Source of the DNA: Cyanocohniella sp. LLY
Lineage (GTDB): Bacteria; Cyanobacteriota; Cyanobacteriia; Cyanobacteriales; Nostocaceae
Length of the DNA stretch: 43,207 nt
Direction: 5' to 3'
Assembly: GCA_022241785.1 (NCBI GenBank)
Contig: JAKOMP010000053.1
Location: 1 to 43,207, forward strand
Below the pieces are notes generated by a model. It did not search any database and had not been told where the DNA came from. It worked only from the letters and a program-made list of their open reading frames with translations. The translations under genes were made by a program, and so were the position numbers. Below, in pieces: positions 26,401 to 35,980 of this stretch (positions within the stretch are counted from its first letter, which is position 1; the number at the start of each line of letters is the position of its first letter).

Positions 26401-26468
26401 GTACTTAGTTAAGCTCCTCACACTACACCAAAAGCTATGCAATGTTATGTTGCATGGCTTTTTACTTT
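26401..26468 (+). ncRNA. Yfr1-like small RNA, copy 2 (candidate)
   Basis: The second module contains GCTCCTCACAC (26413-26423), again 10 of 11 bases of the Yfr1 core, in the same context as copy 1 (TTTATGATG, then AGTTAAG before the core, ACNACA after it). The terminator stem is different in sequence but equivalent in shape: AAAAGCTATGCAA (26430-26442) with TTGCATGGCTTTT (26450-26462), 13 bp with one G-U pair and T-rich end. Compensatory differences in the stem between the copies argue for selection on RNA structure. Predicted length about 65 nt. It sits about 300 bp before the GNAT gene, where it cannot be explained as that gene's terminator. Confidence 0.5.
26430..26468 (+). terminator. Intrinsic terminator of copy 2 RNA
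   Basis: 13-bp stem, 7-base loop TGTTATG, then a T-rich run. No protein gene lies immediately upstream, supporting a short independent transcript. Confidence 0.75.
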
Positions 26469-26763
26469 TTACTACCGATGCTAAGGTTAAAACACTGAAT
26501 TGATAGTTGTGAGAAATCATTCAGAAAAAAGATGCAGCAATAAAAAAAAGTAGTGTAAGAATCAATCCACTCACAAAAATTCCCAAATGAGTTAGATTTG
26601 TCTGTGGTACGCTGAAAAGCCAGATTATATTCATGAATCTGTTCCCCGTTGCTCGTTCCCTATTTGCTGGGAAATAACTCATACTAAGTTAAAATCTCAA
26701 TTCCCACTCAGTGTTCTAGGCTAAAGTCCTTTTTCCTATAGCTTGTACAGTGTTTTAGGATAG

Positions 26764-27420
26764 TTGAGAAGATTTTCGTTTAATCAAATCAATACTAAAT
26801 TAGCCTTGACATCCTGGTTTTCAGATCCTTACCACCAAGAACCATTCATACCTGCCGCCGAACAAACTTCTCGGCAATTTCAAATTCGTGTGGCTACAAC
26901 TGCTGATTTGCCAAGTATTGCTCAAATTATTGCCGAAAGCTTTCACTCCCAAGATGGTTTTTGGGGATGGGCTTTTCCGTTGCTACGTTTGGGTATTTAC
27001 GAAGATCTCCGATATCGCTTATCATCACCTGCACCTCATCATGTTTGTTTGGTGGCCATTGATACTAACGATTCGACTAATAAATTAGTGGGAACGGTAG
27101 AATTAGGTGTGCGCTTCAGCGATACATGGATACCCATTGGTAGGAGTTGTCCTTATCTATCTAATTTAGCTGTTCACCCCCAATATCGTAGGCATGGTGT
27201 GGCTTCAAAGCTACTGATTAGCTGTGAGAACTTCTCCCATGAGTGGGGATTCCAAGATTTATATCTCCACGTTTTGGAAAATAACCATCAGGCCCGGCAA
27301 CTTTATTTCAAGTTGGGATATCAAGTGCATAAATTAGAATCTAATTGGAATAAATTTTTCTTCAGGCGTTCCCAGCAGATATTGTTGCACAAGCACTTAA
27401 GACTTAATTCAATTATTTGA
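26764..27420 (+). CDS. GNAT-family N-acetyltransferase
   Basis: A 218-residue protein. The GNAT fold covers about residues 40-210: QIRVATTADLPSIAQIIAESF at the start of the domain, VELGVRF and CPYLSNLAVHPQYRRHGVASKLL, where the RRHGVA loop binds acetyl-CoA pyrophosphate, then LYLHVLENNHQARQLYFKLGYQ, the usual C-terminal motif B. The substrate is unknown; protein N-terminus, amine or antibiotic are all possible. The start is TTG 26764, just after an in-frame stop, and MRRF at this point fits what I recall of cyanobacterial relatives. Standing alone; no operon partner. Confidence 0.82.
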   Translation: MRRFSFNQINTKLALTSWFSDPYHQEPFIPAAEQTSRQFQIRVATTADLPSIAQIIAESFHSQDGFWGWAFPLLRLGIYEDLRYRLSSPAPHHVCLVAIDTNDSTNKLVGTVELGVRFSDTWIPIGRSCPYLSNLAVHPQYRRHGVASKLLISCENFSHEWGFQDLYLHVLENNHQARQLYFKLGYQVHKLESNWNKFFFRRSQQILLHKHLRLNSII

Positions 27421-28201
27421 AATGATTTTCAGGAAATACAAATGTTGATATACATCAATTGTTTGGTAACCAAAGTATTCTGAATAAAATCTCAGTGAGC
27501 TAATGTCAGGTTTCAGGTCACAATATCATGACTAATGCCATTGTGACTACACTCATTGTTTGACTGAAGATTTGGCAAATTAGTTGACATTTACGTAAAT
27601 AAGTTGAGGGTTATTTGCTGCATATAACTACGATATACTCTAAGTCTTTCCCGCAAATAACGCCTAAATTGTAAATATTATATCTTTTTATGTACGAATG
27701 ATAAATAAAAAAACTGTTAGCATTACTAGCTTTAAAGCTATTTTTGACATATTTTGGTTATGATAATCTGATGGATGTATTAAAAAATTAACTCAACTCT
27801 GTGTCTGATAGTTAAACATTTTATGTTATGCAGATTTAAAAAAACAGCGAAACAGTCAATGCTTTTAAATATTTAAGAGAGACTATAATGGGTCAACCGT
27901 GAAATTACGCTGAATAACATTTAAATTCCTCATAGTAACTTTGTATTTTATATATTCATCTTTATAAAAACTTTAAAAAAATCAACATTTTTGCAGAGAC
28001 AAATCCAATTAAATCCCATAGAATATGGTTAACTAATTATTTGCTGATTCTAAGCTTGTTTTTTATAACTTAAGTTAAAGTAAGCAGTAAATTCTGATCA
28101 TCAAAAAACTTTAACAAACATCAAAAATCTGATTTAGTTTAATGGCAACTTCCTACCTGAAGTGCATACAACTACCAAATTAATCCCAAGTTCAAGAAAA
28201 A
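27421..28201. other. Long AT-rich spacer
   Basis: About 780 bp without coding potential. The one structure I see is the inverted repeat GTCACAAT/ATTGTGAC at 27517-27524 and 27540-27547, in a position to follow the GNAT transcript. The promoter of the next gene must lie in the right-hand part. Confidence 0.4.
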
Positions 28202-28756
28202 ATGGATAGCGAAAACTACCAACGCTATCAAGCTGCTATGGTATCCACTTACCGCCCTGACACTAGTTTCCTTGACCATCTTGTCATGCCAGATGGAACT
28301 GAGCAATCATATGGCTCGGATATCCTGACACTTCTGCACAGTGGAAAGGTTTTCGTTGTCAATAGTCGTAAGCGCAATGGGTTAATACTCTTTAAACGCT
28401 ACCATGCAGAATTTGCTGGGCCAGGTGCAGCCGTGGGCGGGAATTACGATAGTGATTGTGAAATGGTATTGCCTATCGGTAATTTGTCTTTATTAACTCC
28501 GGAATCCTATGAAGAGCGCCAGAAGGCTTATTTGATTAGGCGACAGTGGATTCGGTTAATTAAGCAAATTACAGAAAACCCGCTGCCTCAGCAGCGAGTC
28601 CAGAAGATTTTAGATCAATTTGAACAATACTTTCCCTTAGAAATGGTGGTGCAGATGCCTGATATTGTCTTTGCTCTGTTAGTGGGGGTGTTTCCCCAAA
28701 CTGTGGGAACAGTACGTCGTTTAGGCAACACTGTAGATGGTAGATTGAATTACTGA
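28202..28756 (+). CDS. Conserved hypothetical protein, cyanobacterial
   Basis: A 184-residue soluble protein with no signal or membrane segment. Normal amino-acid composition and good codon texture make it a real gene, but I do not recognise a named family. The N-terminal half is mixed alpha/beta (LVMPDGTEQSYGSDILTLLH, VFVVNSRKRNGLILFKRY, then a Gly-rich stretch GPGAAVGGNY). The C-terminal half is helical (RRQWIRLIKQITENPLPQQR) and ends PDIVFALLVGVFPQTVGTVRRLGN, whose spacing resembles a helix-turn-helix and might bind nucleic acid. The stop codon is one base away from the convergent hisC stop. Confidence 0.7.
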   Translation: MDSENYQRYQAAMVSTYRPDTSFLDHLVMPDGTEQSYGSDILTLLHSGKVFVVNSRKRNGLILFKRYHAEFAGPGAAVGGNYDSDCEMVLPIGNLSLLTPESYEERQKAYLIRRQWIRLIKQITENPLPQQRVQKILDQFEQYFPLEMVVQMPDIVFALLVGVFPQTVGTVRRLGNTVDGRLNY

Positions 28757-28757
28757 A

Positions 28758-29906
28758 TTAAGATTCGAGATTAGCTAAAGCAGCTTTTATTCTATTTAAG
28801 GTGCGAGCATTTTCTTGAGCTGTGCCGATTGTAATTCGCAATCCTCCACTAATTTGGCGGACAAGAGTGCCAGAAATTTTGAGTTTTTGGTGCAGATTGT
28901 TTAAAGTCGCGTTTTGTGTATCCGCGCCATTTGGTTTGAGACGCAGGAAAATAAAGTTAGCCGCACTTTGTGTCACTTGTAGTGCTGGATATTCTGATAA
29001 AGCTTCTATAAGTTTGGCTCGTTCATTTAACGTCGGCGGAATTGACTCTAGCAAAAGTTGGCTATTTTGCATAGCAGTTAAGGCCGCAGCAATTGAGAAA
29101 GTGGGGAGATTGTAGGGCAAGCGGACTTTTTCTAAAATAGCGATCGCCTGCGGATGAGCGATACAATAGCCAACGCGCAGCGCTGCTAACCGAAAGGCTT
29201 TGGAAAAGGTTCGGAGTACAACCCAGTTAGGATGCTCTGCTAATTCACCCAATAAAGTATTTTGGCTAAATTCAAAGTAAGCTTCATCAATCACCACCAA
29301 AATCTGTTCACTTAAACTTCTTAACCATATTAATTCCGCCGCAGTTAAACAATTACCTGTCGGGGAATTGGGATGCACAACGAACACCACCCGAATCGGC
29401 GGATTGTCAGTTTGTTCTAGGGCCGACTGTGCAGCTTTTAAGTCAATTTCAAAATTCTCTGCATTTCTGTCTACCGTCACTACAGGAATCCCCAAAGTCT
29501 TGGCCAAAATCCCGTACATCGAGAAAGTGGGATTGGCGACTAAAATTGAACCTTCTCCTCCCAGACAGGTGGCAATCAATAAAGAGCGAATTAGTTCATC
29601 TGAACCATTGCCTACAGAAATATTAGCAGCTGTGAACGATGATGAGGCAACAGATGCTGACTGATTGACATATTGAGCGATCGCCTGTTTTAGGGTTTCA
29701 TGTCCACCATCAGGATAACGATTGGTTTCAATTACCTGCTGATACGTCCAAGCTAGCTTTTCTTTTAACTCAGGTGGCAAATCATAGGGGCTTTCGTTTG
29801 TATCCAGCCGATCAAGCTGCGCGGGAACGGCTGCGTCTGTATCGCTGCTGGGGTGGGGTTTATACGCGTTAAATTGGGCTAAATCTGATCGGATGAAGGG
29901 AAGCAT
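28758..29906 (-). CDS. hisC: Histidinol-phosphate aminotransferase
   Basis: PLP enzyme converting imidazole-acetol phosphate to histidinol phosphate in histidine biosynthesis. The 382-residue class I/II aminotransferase has the [14 protein letters not shown] start, [10 protein letters not shown] (97-106), HPNSPTG (178-184), [10 protein letters not shown] (204-213) with Asp207 and Tyr210, and the PLP-lysine Lys236 in [16 protein letters not shown]. The family is split between hisC and aromatic/phenylalanine transaminases; the N-terminal LDxNESP favours HisC. Monocistronic here, with the histidine pathway otherwise absent from the window. Two copies of hisC are common in cyanobacteria, so it may be one of a pair. 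Confidence 0.92.
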   Translation of the reverse strand: MLPFIRSDLAQFNAYKPHPSSDTDAAVPAQLDRLDTNESPYDLPPELKEKLAWTYQQVIETNRYPDGGHETLKQAIAQYVNQSASVASSSFTAANISVGNGSDELIRSLLIATCLGGEGSILVANPTFSMYGILAKTLGIPVVTVDRNAENFEIDLKAAQSALEQTDNPPIRVVFVVHPNSPTGNCLTAAELIWLRSLSEQILVVIDEAYFEFSQNTLLGELAEHPNWVVLRTFSKAFRLAALRVGYCIAHPQAIAILEKVRLPYNLPTFSIAAALTAMQNSQLLLESIPPTLNERAKLIEALSEYPALQVTQSAANFIFLRLKPNGADTQNATLNNLHQKLKISGTLVRQISGGLRITIGTAQENARTLNRIKAALANLES

Positions 29907-29985
29907 ATGATTTAATTCGTAATTCTTAATTAATGGACTTCTCAGGAAAATATATATTTGTAGGCTGTTTTTGAGAGAGTTGGTT

Positions 29986-30639
29986 TTATATTGTAAAGCT
30001 TCCGGGTAACTGACAGAATCGGTAAATTTCTGACCACATTTCTGCCATGACGTTGCCTAAGGAGTGATCGCTATCGAGTTCGACTAATTCCACCCAGGGG
30101 CGCGATCGCCTAAAGTCTCGACTGGCTGTAATGGGGATGACTTCATCCTGTTTGCCATGCAAAATCAGTGTGGGTATGGGGCGTTGTAATATCTTTTCTG
30201 GGTATTGAGCTGCGTCTGTGACGAAATCGTAACTTAACGGCAGCGATCGCCCTTCTCCATAGTGGTAAATCATCCGGTATTTTTCCTGTTGCCAACGCTT
30301 GATTTCTGCATCTCCTAGTTTGAGCAACCAATGGGATAAAAAACCAAAAGCTGGTGCTAGCAAAACCAGGCGTTGTACCTGTGGATACTGCTGTGCCAAG
30401 TGGGCAGATGTCAAACCACCTAAGCTTGAGCCTATTAGGGTTACTGGTACAGAATTATCAGGAAACGCTGCTGCTACTTGTTTTAGCTGACGAGTGATGG
30501 TGAGGTGGGCAAAATCGCCAGCATTTAGATCAGGAACTTGGAGTTTTAGGGAAATTTGGGCCAAGCGATCGCTTATATCCTGCGCTTTGACAGATTGAGG
30601 ACTGGAAGCAAAACCGTGCAGGTAGATGTAGTAATTCAC
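29986..30639 (-). CDS. YqiA/YcfP-family alpha/beta-hydrolase esterase
   Basis: A 217-residue small alpha/beta hydrolase. It starts [16 protein letters not shown] as in the YqiA/YcfP (UPF0227) family. The triad is visible: Ser72 in GSSLGG, Asp165 in [11 protein letters not shown] and His192 in DSDHSLGN. The physiological substrate is unknown; short-chain acyl esters are the usual guess. Normal length and complete active site. Transcribed in the same direction as hisC with an 80-bp gap, perhaps from its own promoter. Confidence 0.85.
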   Translation of the reverse strand: MNYYIYLHGFASSPQSVKAQDISDRLAQISLKLQVPDLNAGDFAHLTITRQLKQVAAAFPDNSVPVTLIGSSLGGLTSAHLAQQYPQVQRLVLLAPAFGFLSHWLLKLGDAEIKRWQQEKYRMIYHYGEGRSLPLSYDFVTDAAQYPEKILQRPIPTLILHGKQDEVIPITASRDFRRSRPWVELVELDSDHSLGNVMAEMWSEIYRFCQLPGSFTI

Positions 30640-30793
30640 TGATTAGCTTTGAAACTATTACAGGTGATTAGTACTAAATAATACTTTTGACAGAGGAATA
30701 AGTCAGGCATAACCAGATTCTGGATAGATAAATTTGTACTCCTGAACTGCTTAAAATGATGCCAACAAGATTAAATCACGGAATTTCTTAGTT

Positions 30794-30994
30794 ATGTCTC
30801 AAGAAAAAAAACAAAAATCTAACGAAGAAAATACTACTCCCAGCGCTTCTGGCGGTTATCAAACTCCAATTGAGCCAAGTATTCGTAAGACTGGTAATGC
30901 TGCTAATACAGATACAACACCCGGTGCTGAACCAGAATCTCCCGGTGAGGACACTGTAGCGGGTAGCCCTAACCAGGGAACTGAATCCCGTTAA
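30794..30994 (+). CDS. Small hydrophilic, disordered protein
   Basis: 66 residues, very rich in Ser, Thr, Pro, Glu, Gly and Asn, without Cys, Trp or hydrophobic core (MSQEKKQKSNEENTTPSASG and onward). It is predicted to be disordered. Supported by a clean ATG and a good intrinsic terminator 13 bp after the stop, which argues for a real transcript. I do not know a function; similar small proteins occur in Nostoc genomes. Confidence 0.6.
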   Translation: MSQEKKQKSNEENTTPSASGGYQTPIEPSIRKTGNAANTDTTPGAEPESPGEDTVAGSPNQGTESR

Positions 30995-31006
30995 ATTGTT
31001 GGAAAT

Positions 31007-31039
31007 GACCCAAGTTGCCATAATTTCATTGGGTCTTTT
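31007..31039 (+). terminator. Intrinsic terminator after small protein gene
   Basis: GACCCAA (31007-31013) pairs with TTGGGTC (31029-31035), then TTTT. Confidence 0.7.
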
Positions 31040-31222
31040 CTCGTACACATCATGTGAAAGTTGAATTAACCAAAAAATATTAAAGGGTGCCTCAAACTCT
31101 ATGGCCGTTTTCGATTAAAATAAGAGTATTTTCTGATGAGTTTTTGATTGTAGATTTTTTTGGCTGATTTAGGCGATCGCACCACAATTTACCGACCAGT
31201 GCGATCGCGCTTTATTAGAGCC

Positions 31223-31459
31223 TTAAATTACAGCTTCATCACGTTGGCAATCGAAAACAACCATGAAGGTAGCATTGGGTGTGGTTTGGCTTAAGTGTTG
31301 CATATAGCCATCTGCATCAGAACGACTCCGAAAACGAGCCACAATTTCTCGTTGTGTATCAGGAAGGAAACGAGCGATCGCCCAAGAATTAAGGCGTGCT
31401 TTGTAAGCAACTGGTTGAGTTTCTGAATTGGCAGCTTTGTAATCAGTATTTTGTGGCAT
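31223..31459 (-). CDS. Small conserved hypothetical protein
   Basis: 78 residues, soluble, no signal. The core SWAIARFLPDTQREIVARFRSRSDADGYMQHL followed by ATFMVVFDC has an alternating beta-alpha-beta pattern reminiscent of a very small SPOR-like or ferredoxin-like fold. I recall similar proteins annotated only as hypothetical in cyanobacteria. Monocistronic on the minus strand, flanked by a 790-bp AT-rich spacer. Real on composition, function unknown. Confidence 0.65.
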   Translation of the reverse strand: MPQNTDYKAANSETQPVAYKARLNSWAIARFLPDTQREIVARFRSRSDADGYMQHLSQTTPNATFMVVFDCQRDEAVI

Positions 31460-32248
31460 GGTTTATGTTAATCGTGTGAAGTTTAGTTAAGTGCGTAACT
31501 GAATCTTGTGGCAGGGAATTTTAATGCATTTTTTTAGTGATGCTGCCACCTTGTTATTCGATTATTTTTAGATTGTCAATACTGAGGGTTACATTTGAGA
31601 CTAGATAACTTGAAATTTTCAATTAGCAATAAACTGCAAAGCTTTAATTTGCAAATCACGTAAAGAATCAAGCTCGATATGTGACAATTTTTCTCAATGA
31701 AAAACTGCTGAATTGCTTTAGCTGAGAGGAGCATAACCTTTGCTGTAGAGGTTTATGCAATCTGCGGGATAATTTACTTACGTTTGTTATTGCTATACCC
31801 AGTCCATGAAGTCTACTTAAATATCAACACATATAGTTAGCATCGGTAACCGTAGTCCAAATATTTATTTGTCTCAAAAAATACTACTCCTTTTAAATTG
31901 TCTCAGAGAACCTAATATAATTACTTAAGACTAATTTGCACTATAACATTCCTAAGTTATTAATGAAAACAAATAAACTCAGTTGATAGTTTTTATCATT
32001 TTTTAAAACCTCAAATTTAATTGCCTATTTTACCTGCAAACATCCAAATATTACATTAGTTTTTTACAACAAAAGTATAATTAATTATTATTTATAAATA
32101 TTATTAAATTATTAGAAATATTCAAAAATAAAAATTTTCTGTTTTTTGCTTGATCAATTATTAAGATATCTATCAACAGGCTAGCAAAAGTCTGTTGATA
32201 TGAATTTATTTTCTGAAAAATCTTAGCAATGACAACTAATAGTAAAAA
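31460..32248. other. AT-rich spacer with a terminator-like hairpin
   Basis: No gene seen in about 790 bp. The hairpin TATCAACAG/CTGTTGATA (32171-32179 with 32192-32200) lies 50 bp beyond the receiver-gene stop and probably ends it. An imperfect stem GCATAACC/GGTTTATGC lies near 31735-31765. Confidence 0.45.
32171..32200 (-). terminator. Hairpin downstream of CheY-like receiver gene
   Basis: Nine perfect base pairs around a 12-base loop, on the downstream side of the receiver gene; weak U-richness. Confidence 0.5.
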
Positions 32249-32692
32249 TCAAGATTTAAGTAAATGGCGATCGCCTACTAAACAAACTGCTTGTTGGGAT
32301 CTAGCCAGATTAGCAACCTCATAAACTAATTCATCTAAGTTTATCGGCTTGCATAGATGTTTCTGAAAACCTGCGGACAACGCATATGTACGATCTTCTT
32401 CCTTAGCCGATCCTGTAAGAGCAATAGCTGGCATACATTTTCCTGGTGCTGCCACCAAATTTCTGATTTTGGGCAGCAGTGAGTAGCCATCTTCATCTGG
32501 TAGACAGATATCACTAATTAAAATGTCCGGTTTAAAATGAGATATTACTTTTAGAGCCTCACTTGCTGAAGCTACAGCTATCACTTTTGCGCCTTCTAGT
32601 TCAAACAAAATGGTGAGTATTTTTCTCGTATCAGTGTCATCATCAACAACGAGTAAGTGTAGACCATTAACGGATAGGGATTGAATATCCAT
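32249..32692 (-). CDS. CheY-like single-domain response regulator
   Basis: 147 residues consisting of one receiver domain and a short tail. Acidic pocket DDD at 17-19, phospho-acceptor Asp61 (ILISDICLPDEDGY), Thr93 (ALTGS) and Lys115 (LCKPINL) are all present, so it should be phosphorylatable. No output domain: it acts by protein contact, as in phosphorelays. A Crp/Fnr regulator lies 156 bp upstream on the same strand; a partner kinase is not nearby, although a decayed kinase remnant lies at 35981-36432. Confidence 0.9.
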   Translation of the reverse strand: MDIQSLSVNGLHLLVVDDDTDTRKILTILFELEGAKVIAVASASEALKVISHFKPDILISDICLPDEDGYSLLPKIRNLVAAPGKCMPAIALTGSAKEEDRTYALSAGFQKHLCKPINLDELVYEVANLARSQQAVCLVGDRHLLKS

Positions 32693-32848
32693 GAAAAATT
32701 ACCTCGTGTAGTTCTAGCACCCTCATTGGCGATCGCATCCAAATATAGGCTCTTGTACATAACATGCAATTGCACAACAGTTGTCATCATTTTACATAAA
32801 TTTAAGTTTGAACTCTGTCCGATTCCGTACATAGCAATTGCCAAACTT

Positions 32849-33586
32849 TTATTGCTCAATGCGATCAAATTCCTTACCCAGAATTTGATCAAATTGGTCT
32901 TTCATCACTTGATAACACTCGCAAGAAGTATGTTCTAAAGCCTGGCGATTATGGATGCTAATATTACCCCGACTATAATTGATAATTTTCGCTTTGCTCA
33001 GAGAGTTAGCTGCTTCAGTAACACCAGCACGGCGTACACCCAGCATTTGGGAAATAAATTCTTGCGTGAGGGGAAAATTATCTGATTCCATCCGGTCAGA
33101 GACGGTGAGCAGCCAACGCGCGAGACGCTGCTCCAAGGTATGGAGGCGATTACAAGCAGCTCCTTGTGAAACTTGGATATAAAGAGTTTGGAAGTAGCGC
33201 AACAGTAAGTTTTGTAGCACTCCACCCCGATCAAACTCACTTTTCAAGATATCTGCTTTCATCTGCGTACCACTGCCCATAACTTGCACCATCGCTGTTA
33301 TATTCGATGCGTTGCTTCCCGAAATGACAGGTAAACCTACCATACCTTCGTTACTGACCATACCAACTTCTACCGAAGAGCCGTTTTCCATAGTAGTTAT
33401 TAGAGAAACTACCGCCTTATGGGGAAAATAGACTTGTGTGATGGGTTTTTCTGGCTCTATGAGAACTTGTCCAAATGAGAATGAGACAGTCTTAAGATGA
33501 GGAATAAGTCGCTCATAGTCAGATTCAGGCAACGCTGCCAGTAGACGATTTTTTTTCGACTCTAGGGGCTTATTATCTGTTGACAT
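32849..33586 (-). CDS. Crp/Fnr-family transcriptional regulator
   Basis: A 245-residue DNA-binding regulator. The N-terminal cyclic-nucleotide-binding-like beta-roll (about residues 15-135) has FGQVLIEPEKPITQVYFP and a MVSNEGMVGLPVISGS stretch. The region that contacts cAMP in CRP is not conserved, so the effector is unknown. A long dimerisation helix and a C-terminal winged helix follow (about 165-225: PLTQEFISQMLGVRRAGVTEAAN). No Fnr-type N-terminal Cys cluster is visible. Upstream lies a 600-bp AT-rich spacer. It may form a unit with the CheY-like gene. Confidence 0.9.
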   Translation of the reverse strand: MSTDNKPLESKKNRLLAALPESDYERLIPHLKTVSFSFGQVLIEPEKPITQVYFPHKAVVSLITTMENGSSVEVGMVSNEGMVGLPVISGSNASNITAMVQVMGSGTQMKADILKSEFDRGGVLQNLLLRYFQTLYIQVSQGAACNRLHTLEQRLARWLLTVSDRMESDNFPLTQEFISQMLGVRRAGVTEAANSLSKAKIINYSRGNISIHNRQALEHTSCECYQVMKDQFDQILGKEFDRIEQ

Positions 33587-34195
33587 TAGGAATATCTTTA
33601 CGTAAATTTCTTGAGAAAAGGCGAGTTAAGTTATTAAGGAGAGCAAGTTATCAAATTTATTCCTAACCTCAAACAGATATATTTCTTAAAGTCAAGCTCT
33701 TTCAAGTAATATTCTATTTAAATCTAGATCTATTCTAGAAAAATAAATTAGGAAATACACGCCTTTCAAAAATTATCAGCGTAAATCTCAAAACTTTATG
33801 GAAAATATCGCTATCTTTTTCTCTAACATGAGCCATATTCGCTCAAAAAAAGACAGGAGACACATCTGTTGGGAATTCTAAAGGAGCGAGTGCTTTAGTT
33901 TCCCCAGCTTCCCCAACTCCCCCTGCTCACCCTATGCGGTAGTCACATCTTTCTTTACAATCTTGAAACCCTTATTTTATAGAAATCTTAGAGACTAAGG
34001 GGTTAGACATACTTGACAATTTTCTGTTTAATCTTCTCGCTAAAATTGTGTTTTTATTGAGAATTAACAACGAAGGAATCAGGTTAAGAAAAAACGTGAG
34101 TGAATACTCTCACAAATGTTAAGAAATATCCAGTTAATGGATACCTGCTCGCCAAAAAAATTGATTATTTTTGGATTTGTCAATACCTTTTTGTT
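33587..34195. other. AT-rich spacer with C-rich repeat
   Basis: No gene in about 610 bp. A C-rich repeat (TTCCCCAGC/TTCCCCAAC/TCCCCCTGC, near 33899-33930) is present, and an A/T-rich hairpin CCAAAAA/TTTTTGG at 34152-34174 might end the PPK2 transcript on the minus strand. Confidence 0.35.
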
Positions 34196-35698
34196 TTATT
34201 TCTGGCGACGTTGTAATTCCGCCTCAATGGCTTCTACAACTGTTTCTATTACTTTGACTCTGGCATAGTATTTGTCATTGGCCGCAACAATTGTCCAAGG
34301 AGCCGTGGGCGTGCTGGTGCGCTGAATTGCCTGATTAACTGCCACTTCGTAAACAGGCCAATTCTCCCGATTACGCCAATCTTCATCCGTAAGTTTGTAC
34401 TGCTTAAAGGGATCATTTTGGCGCGCGGTAAAGCGATTGAGTTGTTCTTCTGGGCTAATGTGTAGCCAAAACTTGACTAAAACATAGCCTGCACTTGTTA
34501 ACTGCGCTTCAAATTCATTAATTTCTCGGTAAGCTCTGCGCCACTCAATCTCAGTAGCGAATCCTTCTACCCGCTCGACTAATACTCGGCCGTACCAGGA
34601 ACGATCAAAAATGCCGATGAGACTAGCAGTGGGTAATCGTCGCCAAAATCGCCAGAGGTAATGATGCGCTTTTTCTTCATCTGTGGGAGCGGCAAAAGGA
34701 TGAACAAAATAACTCCGGGGGTCGAGAATATCAGTCAACCGCTTAATTGCCCCACCTTTACCTGCTGCATCCCAGCCCTCAAACATCACCAGTACAGGAA
34801 TTTGATGTTTGTGGATGCTTAACTGCAATTTGCGTAGTTGTACTTGTTCGGTGGCTAATTGCTCTTCGTAGTCTGGTTCTGTAAGACTCAGGCTCAAATC
34901 AACTGATGCTAGTACATCCGAGTCTGTGGGTTCTAATTGTGTCTTTGTAGGCAAGCTAGGGGTGGGAATCTGAATTTTTAGTCTATCTAGGGCAGCTGTC
35001 AAAGTGCCAGCCAGTTGACTTAACACCTTTACCTGTGCCCACCGTTCGCAGTTTGCTTCCACTAAAGTCCAGGGAGCGACACCAGTACTTGTTTGCACGA
35101 GCATGTCTTCTGCATAGGTGGCGTAGCGGTCATAGTGTTTTGCTTGTTTCCAGTCTTCTTTCCGTACCCGCCAAGCAGTTAATGGATCTTTGGCATATTC
35201 TTTTAAACGACTTTTTAATTCTTTGCGACTGAGATGCATCCAAAATTTAGCGATCGCAGCTCCATCATCCACCATTTGGCGCTCAAAGGCGTTAATTTGC
35301 CCCATTAATTGAGGCACTGCGGGAATTTGATCAGTTCCTACCCGCTCAAATAAACGTTCTTCTAGAACATGAGTATACCAACTGTGATAAAAAAAGCTGA
35401 TTTTGCCTTGGGCAGGGAGTTTTTCCCAAAATCTCCACATGAAGGGATACTTGCGCTCCTCTTCCGAAGGCGGCCAAATAGGATGTACTTGAAATCCCCG
35501 TGGGTCCATATAGGAAACCATTTGCTTTACCAGCCCACCTTTACCAGCGGCTGCCCACCCCTCTAATACTACAATTACAGGTAATTTCTTGTCCCAACAG
35601 GCACTTTGCAGTTCTCGCAGTTGATGCATGAGCCTGTCAGTTTCTGACTTATAGGTTGCTTTATCTAAGGAGAGTGTTAAATCTAGTGTATCCAGCAT
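34196..35698 (-). CDS. pap: Polyphosphate:AMP phosphotransferase (two-domain PPK2)
   Basis: Transfers phosphate from polyphosphate to AMP, recovering ADP. The 500-residue protein has two fused PPK2 domains, the class II architecture. Domain 2 (about 265-495) has intact Walker A EGWDAAGKGG (307-316) and the Asp/Arg motif IFDRSWYGRVLVERV. Domain 1 (about 1-240) has EGWAAAGKGG (46-55), with Ala for Asp, and FYHSWYTHVLEERL, with His for Asp, so it is probably structural. This asymmetry is known for class II PPK2. ATG 35698 (MLDTLDLTLSLDK) is the natural start. Monocistronic. Confidence 0.9.
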   Translation of the reverse strand: MLDTLDLTLSLDKATYKSETDRLMHQLRELQSACWDKKLPVIVVLEGWAAAGKGGLVKQMVSYMDPRGFQVHPIWPPSEEERKYPFMWRFWEKLPAQGKISFFYHSWYTHVLEERLFERVGTDQIPAVPQLMGQINAFERQMVDDGAAIAKFWMHLSRKELKSRLKEYAKDPLTAWRVRKEDWKQAKHYDRYATYAEDMLVQTSTGVAPWTLVEANCERWAQVKVLSQLAGTLTAALDRLKIQIPTPSLPTKTQLEPTDSDVLASVDLSLSLTEPDYEEQLATEQVQLRKLQLSIHKHQIPVLVMFEGWDAAGKGGAIKRLTDILDPRSYFVHPFAAPTDEEKAHHYLWRFWRRLPTASLIGIFDRSWYGRVLVERVEGFATEIEWRRAYREINEFEAQLTSAGYVLVKFWLHISPEEQLNRFTARQNDPFKQYKLTDEDWRNRENWPVYEVAVNQAIQRTSTPTAPWTIVAANDKYYARVKVIETVVEAIEAELQRRQK

Positions 35699-35865
35699 AG
35701 GAAATTTTATATCTAGGTTTTAGCAGCGTAACTTAACCAGGGATAATACCAAAATCTATCTGGCTGGATCACTGCATAAAAACACATAATAAACCAAGTA
35801 AATCTCTCATTGTTGCAACTTCCTAGCTTTAGCTATGTGATAATATTTAGCACTCAGGACTACCG

Positions 35866-35979
35866 AACGGCGCGGAATCTAACGTAATCGTTTCTAAATG
35901 GATAGCTGGTATTGATTTGGGTGTTGACAATCTAGTGGCTTTAACATCAAATCAACCAGGATTTAGACCTTTGTTGGTC
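35866..35979 (+). pseudogene. TnpB fragment (IS200/IS605-type)
   Basis: Translated in one frame the segment gives NVIVSKWIAGIDLGVDNLVA then LTSNQPGFRPLLV, the start of the TnpB RuvC-like nuclease domain with its catalytic Asp in GIDLGVDN. Neither the N-terminal helix-turn-helix nor the remaining RuvC and zinc-finger parts are present. Immediately after LLV the sequence switches to a histidine-kinase relic in another frame. A truncated, non-functional transposon relic. Confidence 0.7.
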
Positions 35980-35980
35980 A

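Noticed and set aside
32596-32892. Minus-strand frame bridging the receiver and Crp/Fnr genes
   Set aside because: Overlaps both real genes in another frame and has no recognisable protein features.
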